This document shows, in pieces, positions 13,667 through 20,877 of a stretch of 29,227 nt of DNA (the stretch's first letter is position 1; each line of letters opens with the position of its first letter). Source of the stretch: a virus; IMG/VR virus record IMGVR_UViG_3300030103_000274, positions 1 through 29,227 of that record; one strand, written 5' to 3'. A model generated the notes under the pieces. It had not been told where the DNA came from. It searched no databases and was given only the letters and a program-made list of their open reading frames with translations. A program made the position numbers and the translations under genes.

Positions 13667-15153
13667 TGGCGTTAGTGTTAAACGACAGAGTAAAAGAAAC
13701 CACAACCACAACTGGAACTGGTGCGTTAACATTGGCTGGTGCAGTTACTGGTTTTGAAACTTTTGGAACTGGTGTTGGTAATTCTAATACAACATATTAC
13801 GCAGTAACATTACCCGGATCAGCAGAGTTTGAAGTTGGTTTAGGTACACTTAACGGTGACTCAACCACTATAACAAGAACAACAGTTATAAGTAGTTCAA
13901 ATAGTGATAATGCAGTAAATTTCAGTGCAGGAACTAAAACTATATTTTGCACAATACCTGCATCAAAGTCAGTATTTCTAGACGGTAGCGGTAATACATC
14001 AGTTGGTGCAGATTTATCTGTTGGAGATGATCTTACAGTTGAAGGTGGTGTTATAGATCTTAAAAATACTGGTTCACAGTCTGAATTAAGATTATATTGT
14101 GAAAGTTCTAATGCACACTATGCTGCATTACAAGCACCAGCACATTCTGATTTTTCTGGTAATACAACATTAACATTACCTGCAACCACAGACACTATAG
14201 TTGCTAGAGCTACTACAGATACTTTAACAAATAAGACTTTAACAACACCTACAATTAATGGTGCAACTCTTGGGTCTGCTAACATAGCTACAGCAAGTAA
14301 TGGTAATATTAATCTTGCACCAAATGGAACTGGTAAAGTAGTTATTAAAGGTAATAATAATCAAGGTAAAATAGTATTAAATTGTGAGGCTAATAGTCAC
14401 GGACAAACGATTATAGCTGCACCACATTCTGAAAGTGCAAACAATGTTCTGACATTACCTAGCACTGGTGGTGATGCTAGATTAGTATCAACAGCTTCAA
14501 CTGCTACACTCACAAACAAAACATTAACATCACCAAAGATAAATGAAGATGTTGCTGTAACGTCTACTGCTACAGAAATAAACATACTTGATGGCGTAAC
14601 TGCTACAACAGCAGAACTAAATTATAGTGACACAGGTCAATCTGTAGGCACAGTCGTAGCAAGTAAGGTTGTTACAGTAGATGCAAATAAAGACGTATCA
14701 TCTTTTAGAAACATCACATTGACAGGTGAGCTTGATGCAGGATCATTAGATATTTCTGGAGATGCAGATATAGATGGCACATTAGAAGCGGATGCGATAA
14801 CAGTTGGAGGAACTGCTCTTAACACAGTAATTGCAGGTGTAACAGTAACTGATGCAACAAACTCTGCTCATGTTTTAGTAACAGATAACGAAAGTACTAA
14901 TGAGGAAAATCTCATTACTTTTGTAGAAGGTGCAACATCTAGCACTGGCAATGTTGGTTTGGAGATGGATGGTCATCTAACTTATAACCCAAGCAGTGGT
15001 ACAGTTACAGCAACAGTATTTAAAGGTAACATAGATGCTGTGGATGGTGACTTTGATGGTACATTGGAAGCAGATGCGATCACGGTAGGTGGTGCAACAT
15101 TAAGTTCAGTAATACAAGACGAGGCAACAGCTTTAGCAATAGCGTTAGGATAA
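13666..15153 (+). CDS. Tail fibre with TLTNKTLT repeats
   Basis: A 495-residue Thr/Ala/Gly/Asp-rich protein. The N-terminal ~100 residues start 'MALVLNDRVKETTTTTGTGA', an adaptor that I know from marine phage fibres; the shaft has repeated 'TDTLTNKTLTTPTINGATLG' and 'TATLTNKTLTSPKIN' segments, then 'TATEINILDGVTATTAELNY'. Towards the end 'DGTLEADAITVGG' occurs twice (about residues 369 and 465). No chaperone or catalytic domain is visible at the C-terminus, so the tip may be provided by other proteins of this region. It likely forms a trimeric beta fibre for host recognition. Confidence 0.8.
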   Translation: MALVLNDRVKETTTTTGTGALTLAGAVTGFETFGTGVGNSNTTYYAVTLPGSAEFEVGLGTLNGDSTTITRTTVISSSNSDNAVNFSAGTKTIFCTIPASKSVFLDGSGNTSVGADLSVGDDLTVEGGVIDLKNTGSQSELRLYCESSNAHYAALQAPAHSDFSGNTTLTLPATTDTIVARATTDTLTNKTLTTPTINGATLGSANIATASNGNINLAPNGTGKVVIKGNNNQGKIVLNCEANSHGQTIIAAPHSESANNVLTLPSTGGDARLVSTASTATLTNKTLTSPKINEDVAVTSTATEINILDGVTATTAELNYSDTGQSVGTVVASKVVTVDANKDVSSFRNITLTGELDAGSLDISGDADIDGTLEADAITVGGTALNTVIAGVTVTDATNSAHVLVTDNESTNEENLITFVEGATSSTGNVGLEMDGHLTYNPSSGTVTATVFKGNIDAVDGDFDGTLEADAITVGGATLSSVIQDEATALAIALG

Positions 15154-15157
15154 TAAT

Positions 15158-15526
15158 ATGGCGAACACATTTAAAGTAGTTACATTTGCAGCCGAGCCAA
15201 ATTCTTCGGGAACTCCGTATGTGGTTTATACAGTTGCAGCTAGTAAAACAACTATTATTCTTGGATTAACTTTAGCAAACATACATACTGCTCAAGTTAC
15301 AACTACAGTAAGATTAGTTAGTGATACTGCCAATAGAGCCGTAGCAAACAATACAGCAAATGGAACAAGTATAATTGTACAAAACGCTCCAATACCTGTT
15401 GGTGGTGCGTTAGAACTTATGTCTGGTAATAAATATGTTTTAGAAACAACAGATCAAATTACTGTGGATTGTAGCGTAGCTGATAAACTAAGTGGTACAT
15501 TAAGCATAATGGAGATCGATGTATAA
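15158..15526 (+). CDS. Small beta-sandwich virion protein
   Basis: A 122-residue beta-rich protein just after the fibre gene. 'ALELMSGNKYVLETTDQITV' followed by DCSVADKLSGTLSIMEI resembles the pattern of small phage proteins with an added 'PIPVGGALEL' strand; the product encoded at 26311 follows a similar order (strand, PxGxxLEL-like, L-x-SGE/GD-x-I, final VxSIQE/LSIMEI). Related proteins occur in many marine phages without known role. It may be a small decoration or fibre-base protein. It ends in TAATG with the next gene. Confidence 0.58.
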   Translation: MANTFKVVTFAAEPNSSGTPYVVYTVAASKTTIILGLTLANIHTAQVTTTVRLVSDTANRAVANNTANGTSIIVQNAPIPVGGALELMSGNKYVLETTDQITVDCSVADKLSGTLSIMEIDV

Positions 15527-15981
15527 TGCCTTATATTGGTAATCCAGCAGTTGATAGATTTGTAGTACCCAGAGCAGCTTCTGTTTATTCTGGTGATGGA
15601 TCAACGACTGCCTTTACATTAGAAGCTGGTGTAGGAAGTGATGAAGATATACTTGTGTCTGTAGATGGCGTAATACAAGAACCATCAGTAGGTTATGCTG
15701 TATCTAGTGGTACAACTTTAACATTTACTGCGGCACCATCTAATAACTCTGGTAATAATATTTTTGTTTATTATCTTCACAGAACAATAGGCACAGTTGC
15801 ACCTCCAGTTGAAAGTAGTGGCACTTACAAAGCTAGTGGTATATTTAGAACTAACGTACAGACTTTATCAGACGATATTACAATAACTGCATCAGAAAAT
15901 GCCAATGTTACAGGTCCAATAACTGTGGCAAGTAATAAGACTATTACTGTTGAAGATGGTGGAAGGTTGGTAATTGTATGA
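15526..15981 (+). CDS. Short tail fibre / fibre adaptor
   Basis: A 151-residue protein starting 'MPYIGNPAVDRFVVPRA', followed by a head-binding-like beta domain 'SVYSGDGSTTAFTLEAGVGS' and 'DILVSVDGVIQEPSVGYAVS'. The MPYIG start recurs in the 500-residue fibre at 19375. The C-terminal ~40 residues ('NANVTGPITVASNKTITVED') are a beta-helix-like stretch of the kind found in fibre shafts. It probably attaches a fibre to the tail, or is a short fibre by itself. It overlaps the first gene of the paralogous ladder by ATGA. Confidence 0.65.
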   Translation: MPYIGNPAVDRFVVPRAASVYSGDGSTTAFTLEAGVGSDEDILVSVDGVIQEPSVGYAVSSGTTLTFTAAPSNNSGNNIFVYYLHRTIGTVAPPVESSGTYKASGIFRTNVQTLSDDITITASENANVTGPITVASNKTITVEDGGRLVIV

Positions 15982-16469
15982 GTGAAATACGAGTTAACAA
16001 AATACAGGGTACAAGTGGTACTGATACTGCTATAACTTTAAGTGGTGCAAATGCTACAGTTGGTGGCACACTTGCAGTTACAGGTGTTCATACTATTGGT
16101 AATAATGCAGTTGTTACATCTGATGGCGGAGCAGTAACTTCTAATCTTGCTCAAGGTCAAGTAAAACAATGGGTTAGAACATCTACTGCCTCTGTAACAG
16201 TTGCAGATTCTTTTAACACAGCTTCCGTTACAGACTCAGGAGTTGGTTTGTATGCACCACAATTTACTAACAATATGGGCAATACTAATTATGCAGTTCT
16301 TTCATCATCAGACGATAAACAAGATGGTGGCAGTATATTTGTACATAATATTAACGATGCTGTGGATCAAGCCACTAGTGGTTATGGAACATCAAATAAA
16401 AAATATAGTTATGCTCTTGCTGATGGGAATCAAAACATAGCATCTTCTGCATTAGGAGACCTAGCATGA
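15978..16469 (+). CDS. Fibre tip protein, first of three paralogues
   Basis: A 163-residue protein. The N-terminal ~55 residues ('MSEIRVNKIQGTSGTDTAIT', then a shaft-like GGTLAVTG) are a fibre adaptor; the C-terminal domain starts near 'LAQGQVKQWV' and has 'VADSFNTASVTDSGVGLYAP' and 'QFTNNMGNTNYA'. This domain is repeated in the next two genes with the signature K-x-W, DSFN, TD-x-G, FTN-x-M-x-N and a C-terminal GDLA. It is a typical phage fibre tip. The GGAGACCTAGC coding for its end serves as ribosome-binding site of the next gene (ATGA overlap). Confidence 0.72.
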   Translation: MSEIRVNKIQGTSGTDTAITLSGANATVGGTLAVTGVHTIGNNAVVTSDGGAVTSNLAQGQVKQWVRTSTASVTVADSFNTASVTDSGVGLYAPQFTNNMGNTNYAVLSSSDDKQDGGSIFVHNINDAVDQATSGYGTSNKKYSYALADGNQNIASSALGDLA

Positions 16470-16909
16470 GTACAATTATTGTTGATACATTAACTGGAAA
16501 GTCCACTGCAACAACCATAACCATTGGCTCAACACCTGTAGTTAGTGCAAGCGCAAACTCTTTAACTATTAGAGGTGAGGGTTCAGCACAGACAAGTATT
16601 CAGCAAGGGTTACTTAAAGCATGGTGTAACTACAACCAAGCAAGTGTAAATGATAGCTTTAATGTTGGTTCTGTTACTGATAACGGAACTGGAGATTATG
16701 CAATAGTTTTTACTAATAATATGGCTAATATTAATTTTTCTGGTGGTGGACTTGGAGTTCACGATGCAGGTTCATACACTTCTTTTCAAACTTATGACCA
16801 TGATGACCCAGCACAAACTATAAGATTGACCATTAATATGCAAGGTGTAGACCAAAATAAACAAGATTCAGAACCAGTCTGCACTTTAATAGCAGGAGAC
16901 TTAGCATAA
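16466..16909 (+). CDS. Fibre tip protein, second of three paralogues
   Basis: A 147-residue protein. The N-terminal adaptor 'MSTIIVDTLTGKSTATTITI' differs from that of its neighbours, while residues ~48-147 are the shared tip domain: 'GLLKAWCNYNQASVNDSFNV', 'GSVTDNGTGDYAIVFTNNMA' and a C-terminal AGDLA. Having different adaptors with a common tip suggests that the three proteins occupy different places or compete in the fibre. The start overlaps the upstream stop by ATGA and the end overlaps the next gene by TAATG; GGAGACTTAGC again lies in the last codons. Confidence 0.72.
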   Translation: MSTIIVDTLTGKSTATTITIGSTPVVSASANSLTIRGEGSAQTSIQQGLLKAWCNYNQASVNDSFNVGSVTDNGTGDYAIVFTNNMANINFSGGGLGVHDAGSYTSFQTYDHDDPAQTIRLTINMQGVDQNKQDSEPVCTLIAGDLA

Positions 16910-17289
16910 TGGCAAACGGAACAATAGCATTTGATACATTATCAACAAGTGGGCAGATAAGTGGAACAGCTAAGTCTGTGGATACAGATTACTTGGCATA
17001 TGGTAGTTCCAAAGCATGGTGGAGTTCTAATGATGTTACTTTAAAAGATAGTTTTAATATTGGAAGTTTAACAGATGTTTCAGCATCAACTTATGATTTT
17101 AACTTTACTAATGCTATGGCAAATGATGATTATGCTTATCCTTGTGCCACTCTTAACACAACAGCAAATGATGTGTTGTTAACAACAGGTGTAGTCACTA
17201 CTAGAGTAAGACAAAAAGGTATTACATCTAATTCTGGTAGTGCTGTTGACACACAACCATCAGGTGCAGTAATAGGAGAACTAGCATGA
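16909..17289 (+). CDS. Fibre tip protein, third of three paralogues
   Basis: A 126-residue protein. 'MANGTIAFDTLSTSGQISGT' is a start that I recognise from pelagic phage fibre proteins; the tip domain follows with SSKAWWSS, 'LKDSFNIGSLTDVSASTYDF' and NFTNAMANDDYA, ending in IGELA. It is the shortest and most divergent copy, with the TDxGxGxY part changed to TDVSASTY. The end is coded by GGAGAACTAGC, which is the ribosome-binding site for the following gene (ATGA overlap). Confidence 0.7.
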   Translation: MANGTIAFDTLSTSGQISGTAKSVDTDYLAYGSSKAWWSSNDVTLKDSFNIGSLTDVSASTYDFNFTNAMANDDYAYPCATLNTTANDVLLTTGVVTTRVRQKGITSNSGSAVDTQPSGAVIGELA

Positions 17290-17774
17290 CAATAACTACA
17301 CCAGAATTTCAAGGTACACATCTTTGGGATAGATTGTGTTGGGCAAAAGAAAAGCTAGCGCCAGTAAGAACAGAATATTGTATTGTATGGGAAGATCCAG
17401 AAACACCCGATGAACCTGCAAAAGTTACACATCCTGATCCAAATTGGATGGCTTGTGCATTGCAGGGTGGTATTTTACCTCCAGTTGAGGCATACTGGGA
17501 GTTGAAGAAGGATGAGGCAAAACCAGATTTTGTTAAACATACAAGAGGGTATTTGCTTCACAACACAAAGCCTATTGAGGCAATGACAGAAGAACGAGCT
17601 ATAGAATATTTAATTATGAAAGATATTCCACAACATGTGTGGAGAGATTATGATAAAGCAAATAAACCTAGAATGGTTATTTGTACTAAACAACAGCTTC
17701 CTAGCACTAGAGTATGGCGAAATGCTTGGAAGATTAACGAAGAACTAACCATACAGAAAGAAAAGGTGGCTTAA
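17286..17774 (+). CDS. Fibre-region protein with LPSTRVWRNAW motif
   Basis: A 162-residue acidic/aromatic protein in an ATGA overlap with the fibre ladder. It does not look fibrous: it is Trp-rich with a mixed helix/strand pattern ('HLWDRLCWAKEKLAPVRTEY', 'AIEYLIMKDIPQHVWRDYDK'). Near the C-terminus residues 138-148 read LPSTRVWRNAW, matching VPSDRHFRNAW at residues 21-31 of the next product, a motif that I know from phage fibre-assembly-like proteins. It could be a fibre assembly chaperone or tail accessory protein; this is inference. Confidence 0.6.
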   Translation: MTITTPEFQGTHLWDRLCWAKEKLAPVRTEYCIVWEDPETPDEPAKVTHPDPNWMACALQGGILPPVEAYWELKKDEAKPDFVKHTRGYLLHNTKPIEAMTEERAIEYLIMKDIPQHVWRDYDKANKPRMVICTKQQLPSTRVWRNAWKINEELTIQKEKVA

Positions 17775-18146
17775 ATGGCAACAACAAACATAGTAGATAA
17801 AGATGGTAAATCTATTGCAGCATCAGATGCAACTGTGCCATCAGATAGACATTTTAGAAATGCTTGGACATTATCTGGATCAACAATAACTGAAGATGTA
17901 ACAGCAGCTAAAGTTATCTTTAAGGATAAAATTAGAGAAGTTAGAACTCCGTTATTAGCAGCAGAAGATGTTGTGTATATGAAAGCATTAGAAGAAAGTG
18001 ATAGCTCTGCTCAATCTGCAAGTGCAGCAACTAAGAAAAAGTTAAGAGACGCACCAGCAGCAAGTGCTATATCAAGTGCAGATACTATTGCTAAGTTAAA
18101 AGCAGCTTGGGATAAAGATTTGTTAGGCGATAGTCCTTACGCATAG
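17775..18146 (+). CDS. Fibre-assembly-like protein with FRNAW motif
   Basis: A 123-residue protein starting directly after the upstream stop. VPSDRHFRNAWTLSG is followed by a helical part with 'DVTAAKVIFKDKIREVRTPL' and 'LRDAPAASAI', an arrangement (FRNAW, then helices with D-x-x-K-A-K..IR..R..L) widely found in small proteins near phage fibre genes and thought to be related to fibre assembly. It is not beta-fibrous. The following ribosome-binding site TAGGAG is formed by its stop codon. Confidence 0.65.
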   Translation: MATTNIVDKDGKSIAASDATVPSDRHFRNAWTLSGSTITEDVTAAKVIFKDKIREVRTPLLAAEDVVYMKALEESDSSAQSASAATKKKLRDAPAASAISSADTIAKLKAAWDKDLLGDSPYA

Positions 18147-18155
18147 GAGAATTAG

Positions 18156-19061
18156 ATGGCATTAACAAAAATTACAGGCGAAGGTATAGGCACAACTAGT
18201 GGTGACTTAACTGTAGATGTTGCAGGAGACATTATCCTAGATGCAGATGGTGGAGACTTAATATTTAAAGATGGTGGCACTGAAATAGCTAGATTTTATC
18301 ATGCGTCTGAAAATTTTCAAATTAGAAGCGCTGTTTCTGACAAAGATATAATTTTTCAAGGAAATGATGGAGGTTCAGCAGGAACTGAAATTATGAGAAT
18401 TGATGTGTCTGAACGAAGATTAGGTCTTGGAACAGACTCACCTACAGAAAAACTTTCTATAGTTAATGGAAGTGGTGATGTTGCAATTAGAATACAAGGT
18501 AATACTCGTAGTTTTAAAATAGAACAAAATAATTATGGTTTAAGAATAAATGACTTAGATGCAGATAGTGAAAGATTTAGAATAGATGCCGCAGGTCTTG
18601 TCACAACACCACTTCAATCTTCTTTTTCAGCCGCACCTTCAGCCGACATAAATAATATAACAGGAGATGCTACTACAGCATCCCTTACAAATGTTGCTTA
18701 TACAGAGGCTTTTGATGTCAATGCTGATTTTAATCACGATGACGGAACTAACAGAGGTAAATTTACTGCTCCTGTGACAGGTAAATATTATTTAGGATAT
18801 ACAATTTGTTATTCTGGTATCACAAGTGCTTCAACTTCTGGAGTTCATGCGTTAGCTACATCTAATAGAACTTATAATAATAATTTTAATCCATATAATC
18901 ATGCAAATGTAGGGGTAAATGGTAATATAGTTTTTAGTGCAATATGTGATATGGATGCTAATGACACTGCTCATGTTACATTATATGTAAATGGTAATGG
19001 TGCAAAAGTAGTAGATATTCTAGCATCACAACATAAATTTTTTGGAATGTTAATAGGATAG
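18156..19061 (+). CDS. Tail fibre with C1q-like tip domain
   Basis: A 301-residue fibre. Residues 1-150 are shaft-like with 'GDIILDADGGDLIFKDGGTE', 'FQIRSAVSDKDIIFQGNDGG' and 'LGLGTDSPTEKLSIVNGSGD', common in marine phage fibres. Residues ~153-301 look like a C1q/TNF-type jelly roll: 'EAFDVNADFNHDDGTNRGKF' then TAPVTGKYYLGYTICYSG, a central 'FSAICDMDANDTAHVTLYVN' and a final HKFFGMLIG. C1q-like domains form compact trimers and are good candidates for receptor binding. No protease or lyase residues are visible. Confidence 0.78.
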   Translation: MALTKITGEGIGTTSGDLTVDVAGDIILDADGGDLIFKDGGTEIARFYHASENFQIRSAVSDKDIIFQGNDGGSAGTEIMRIDVSERRLGLGTDSPTEKLSIVNGSGDVAIRIQGNTRSFKIEQNNYGLRINDLDADSERFRIDAAGLVTTPLQSSFSAAPSADINNITGDATTASLTNVAYTEAFDVNADFNHDDGTNRGKFTAPVTGKYYLGYTICYSGITSASTSGVHALATSNRTYNNNFNPYNHANVGVNGNIVFSAICDMDANDTAHVTLYVNGNGAKVVDILASQHKFFGMLIG

Positions 19062-19070
19062 GGAAAAAAT

Positions 19071-19370
19071 ATGGCAAATCATACAAAAACAATAACAATA
19101 ACAGATGTTCAACAGAAAATTCTATCTAATGATTTGTACAATGATATATCAGATAATGCAGGGATAGATGCTTGGTTAGATGATGCAATAACAGGTAAAC
19201 TTAATAACTGTTGGAAAAGATTTAGGACAGAATGGACAGCTAAGTTGATGGCAGACGATAGTTTCACAGATGGAATACCATCTAATAAAGATGACTTTGT
19301 TGCACTTGTAACTGCAAGATCAGATTATAAAACAAGAAAACAAAAAGACGATGAAAATAAGATAGGATAA
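19071..19370 (+). CDS. Small fibre-adjacent protein
   Basis: A 99-residue, mostly helical, charged protein, 'MANHTKTITITDVQQKILSN' at the start, with several Trp and Lys in the middle ('GKLNNCWKRFRTEWTAKLMA'). Similar short proteins follow fibre genes in cyanophages and pelagic phages and are often assumed to help fibre assembly. The ribosome-binding site is AGGGA. There is no membrane segment. The function is inferred from context. Confidence 0.55.
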   Translation: MANHTKTITITDVQQKILSNDLYNDISDNAGIDAWLDDAITGKLNNCWKRFRTEWTAKLMADDSFTDGIPSNKDDFVALVTARSDYKTRKQKDDENKIG

Positions 19371-19374
19371 GCTA

Positions 19375-20877
19375 ATGCCCTATATTGGTGTCAGCCCTTT
19401 TAATGGGGTCAGAAAAAAACATACATACACTGCCACGGCTAGTCAGACCAGTTTTAGTGGTGCAGGAACTGAGGGTGTAACTTTAAGTTATAAAGACAGC
19501 ACTTTTGTTGATGTGTTCCAAAATGGTGTAAAGTTAGGTGAAGCAGATTATACATCTACAAGTGGTACAGCTATTGTTTTAGCTCAAAGTGCATCGGTAA
19601 ATGATTTAATAGAAGTTGTTGTTTATGATGTGTTTAGTGTAGCAGATACTGTAAGTAAAGCAGATGGTGGTACGTTTGATGGCAATGTTACTATGGGTGG
19701 CACACTTGATGTAACAGGCGTTGCAACTGCTACTACTTTTGAGCCAGATGGCGATACTGCTGCAGGAGACAATGCAGCGATTGGTTATACTGCCACTGAA
19801 GGACTTATACTTACAGGACAAGGATCTACTTCAGATGTAATAATTAAAAATGACGCAGATACTACAGTATGTTTTGTGCCAACGGGAACAGATGATTTAA
19901 AATTTAATGACAGCGCTGCAATTTTATTAGGAACAGACAGCGATATGCAAATCATACATGATGGCTCTAATTCTATAATATCTGATAATGGTACTGGAAA
20001 TTTAGTTTTGCGTTCAAATGCTTCTGCTGTTGAAATTGATTTTAATACTGATGAAACTTCTGCTTTATTCAATCATAATGGTTCAGTAGAACTTTATCAC
20101 GATAATACTAAACGATTTGAAACGACTTCTGGTGGAATAGACGTAACAGGCACTACTACAACAGATAACTTAACTGTAACGGCTTCTGCTGTAAATTTTA
20201 CTGTAGATCAAACTGCAAACAATCTTACTGCAACATTCAAGGGTGCAGGACTTGGTACAATGGAATTGATAGGCACATCAAGTGGTGGCTTTATTGATAT
20301 GACACAAGGTTCAAATGACTATGATGTAAGATTTGGTGGTAATAATAGTGGTGGATATATAGCAAATAATTCAGCAAGTTTTTCTATATCTGGATTAAGT
20401 GGTTTTACTGCTACTATTGTTGGTGCTTTATCTAAGTCATCAGGTTCTTTTAAAATAAGCCATCCTTTAGAATCTAAAAAAGACACACATCATTTATTTC
20501 ATTCATTTGTTGAAGGTCCACAATGCGATAATTTATATAGAGGTAAGATTGAATTATCTAATGGGTCTGCAACAGTAAACCTTGATACTAAATCTGGTAT
20601 GACTGATGGTACATTTGTTGCTCTTAATAGAGACGTACAATGTTTTACCACAAATGAAACGGGTTGGACTGCAATAAAAGGTTCTGTAAGTGGGAATGTA
20701 TTAACAATAACTGCACAAGATAGCTCTTGCACAGATACAATAAGTTGGTTGGTAATTGGTGAAAGACAAGATGATGAAATCAAAGCATCTAGTTTAACAG
20801 ATGATGATGGTAATTTAGTTGTAGAAAAACTTAAATCAGAAGCACCTGATGCAAATCAAAACTATGGAAATGTATAA
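19375..20877 (+). CDS. Large tail fibre with conserved HPL..HSFVEGP tip domain
   Basis: A 500-residue fibre. The N-terminus 'MPYIGVSPFNGVRKKHTYTA' and a beta domain with 'TFVDVFQNGVKLGEADYTST' form a tail-attachment part, as in the short protein at 15526. A shaft of short repeats ('GGTFDGNVTMGGTLDVTGVA', 'DSDMQIIHDGSNSIISDNGT', 'SVELYHDNTKRFETTSGGID') runs to ~350. Residues 354-470 form a distinct domain, with 'SGSFKISHPLESKKDTHHLF', HSFVEGPQCDNLYRGKIEL and SWLVIGERQDDEIK, which I know as the C-terminal part of various phage and bacterial fibre-like proteins. It may be an autoprocessing or receptor-binding tip; the catalytic state cannot be judged. Confidence 0.78.
   Translation: MPYIGVSPFNGVRKKHTYTATASQTSFSGAGTEGVTLSYKDSTFVDVFQNGVKLGEADYTSTSGTAIVLAQSASVNDLIEVVVYDVFSVADTVSKADGGTFDGNVTMGGTLDVTGVATATTFEPDGDTAAGDNAAIGYTATEGLILTGQGSTSDVIIKNDADTTVCFVPTGTDDLKFNDSAAILLGTDSDMQIIHDGSNSIISDNGTGNLVLRSNASAVEIDFNTDETSALFNHNGSVELYHDNTKRFETTSGGIDVTGTTTTDNLTVTASAVNFTVDQTANNLTATFKGAGLGTMELIGTSSGGFIDMTQGSNDYDVRFGGNNSGGYIANNSASFSISGLSGFTATIVGALSKSSGSFKISHPLESKKDTHHLFHSFVEGPQCDNLYRGKIELSNGSATVNLDTKSGMTDGTFVALNRDVQCFTTNETGWTAIKGSVSGNVLTITAQDSSCTDTISWLVIGERQDDEIKASSLTDDDGNLVVEKLKSEAPDANQNYGNV

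Larger units (their letters stand above)
15978..17289 (+). repeat. Tandem array of three paralogous fibre-tip genes
   Basis: Three consecutive genes encode the same C-terminal domain (K-x-W / DSFN / TD / FTN-x-M-x-N / G-D/E-LA) behind different N-terminal adaptors. The junctions are nearly identical: AGGAGACCTAGCATGA (16454-16469), AGGAGACTTAGCATAATG (16894-16911) and AGGAGAACTAGCATGA (17274-17289). DNA identity between copies is low outside these motifs, so the duplications are old or the copies were acquired separately. Confidence 0.7.

Noticed and set aside
16201-16440. Out-of-frame open frame within the first fibre-tip gene
   Set aside because: Lies wholly inside a supported gene and has no family pattern or ribosome-binding site.
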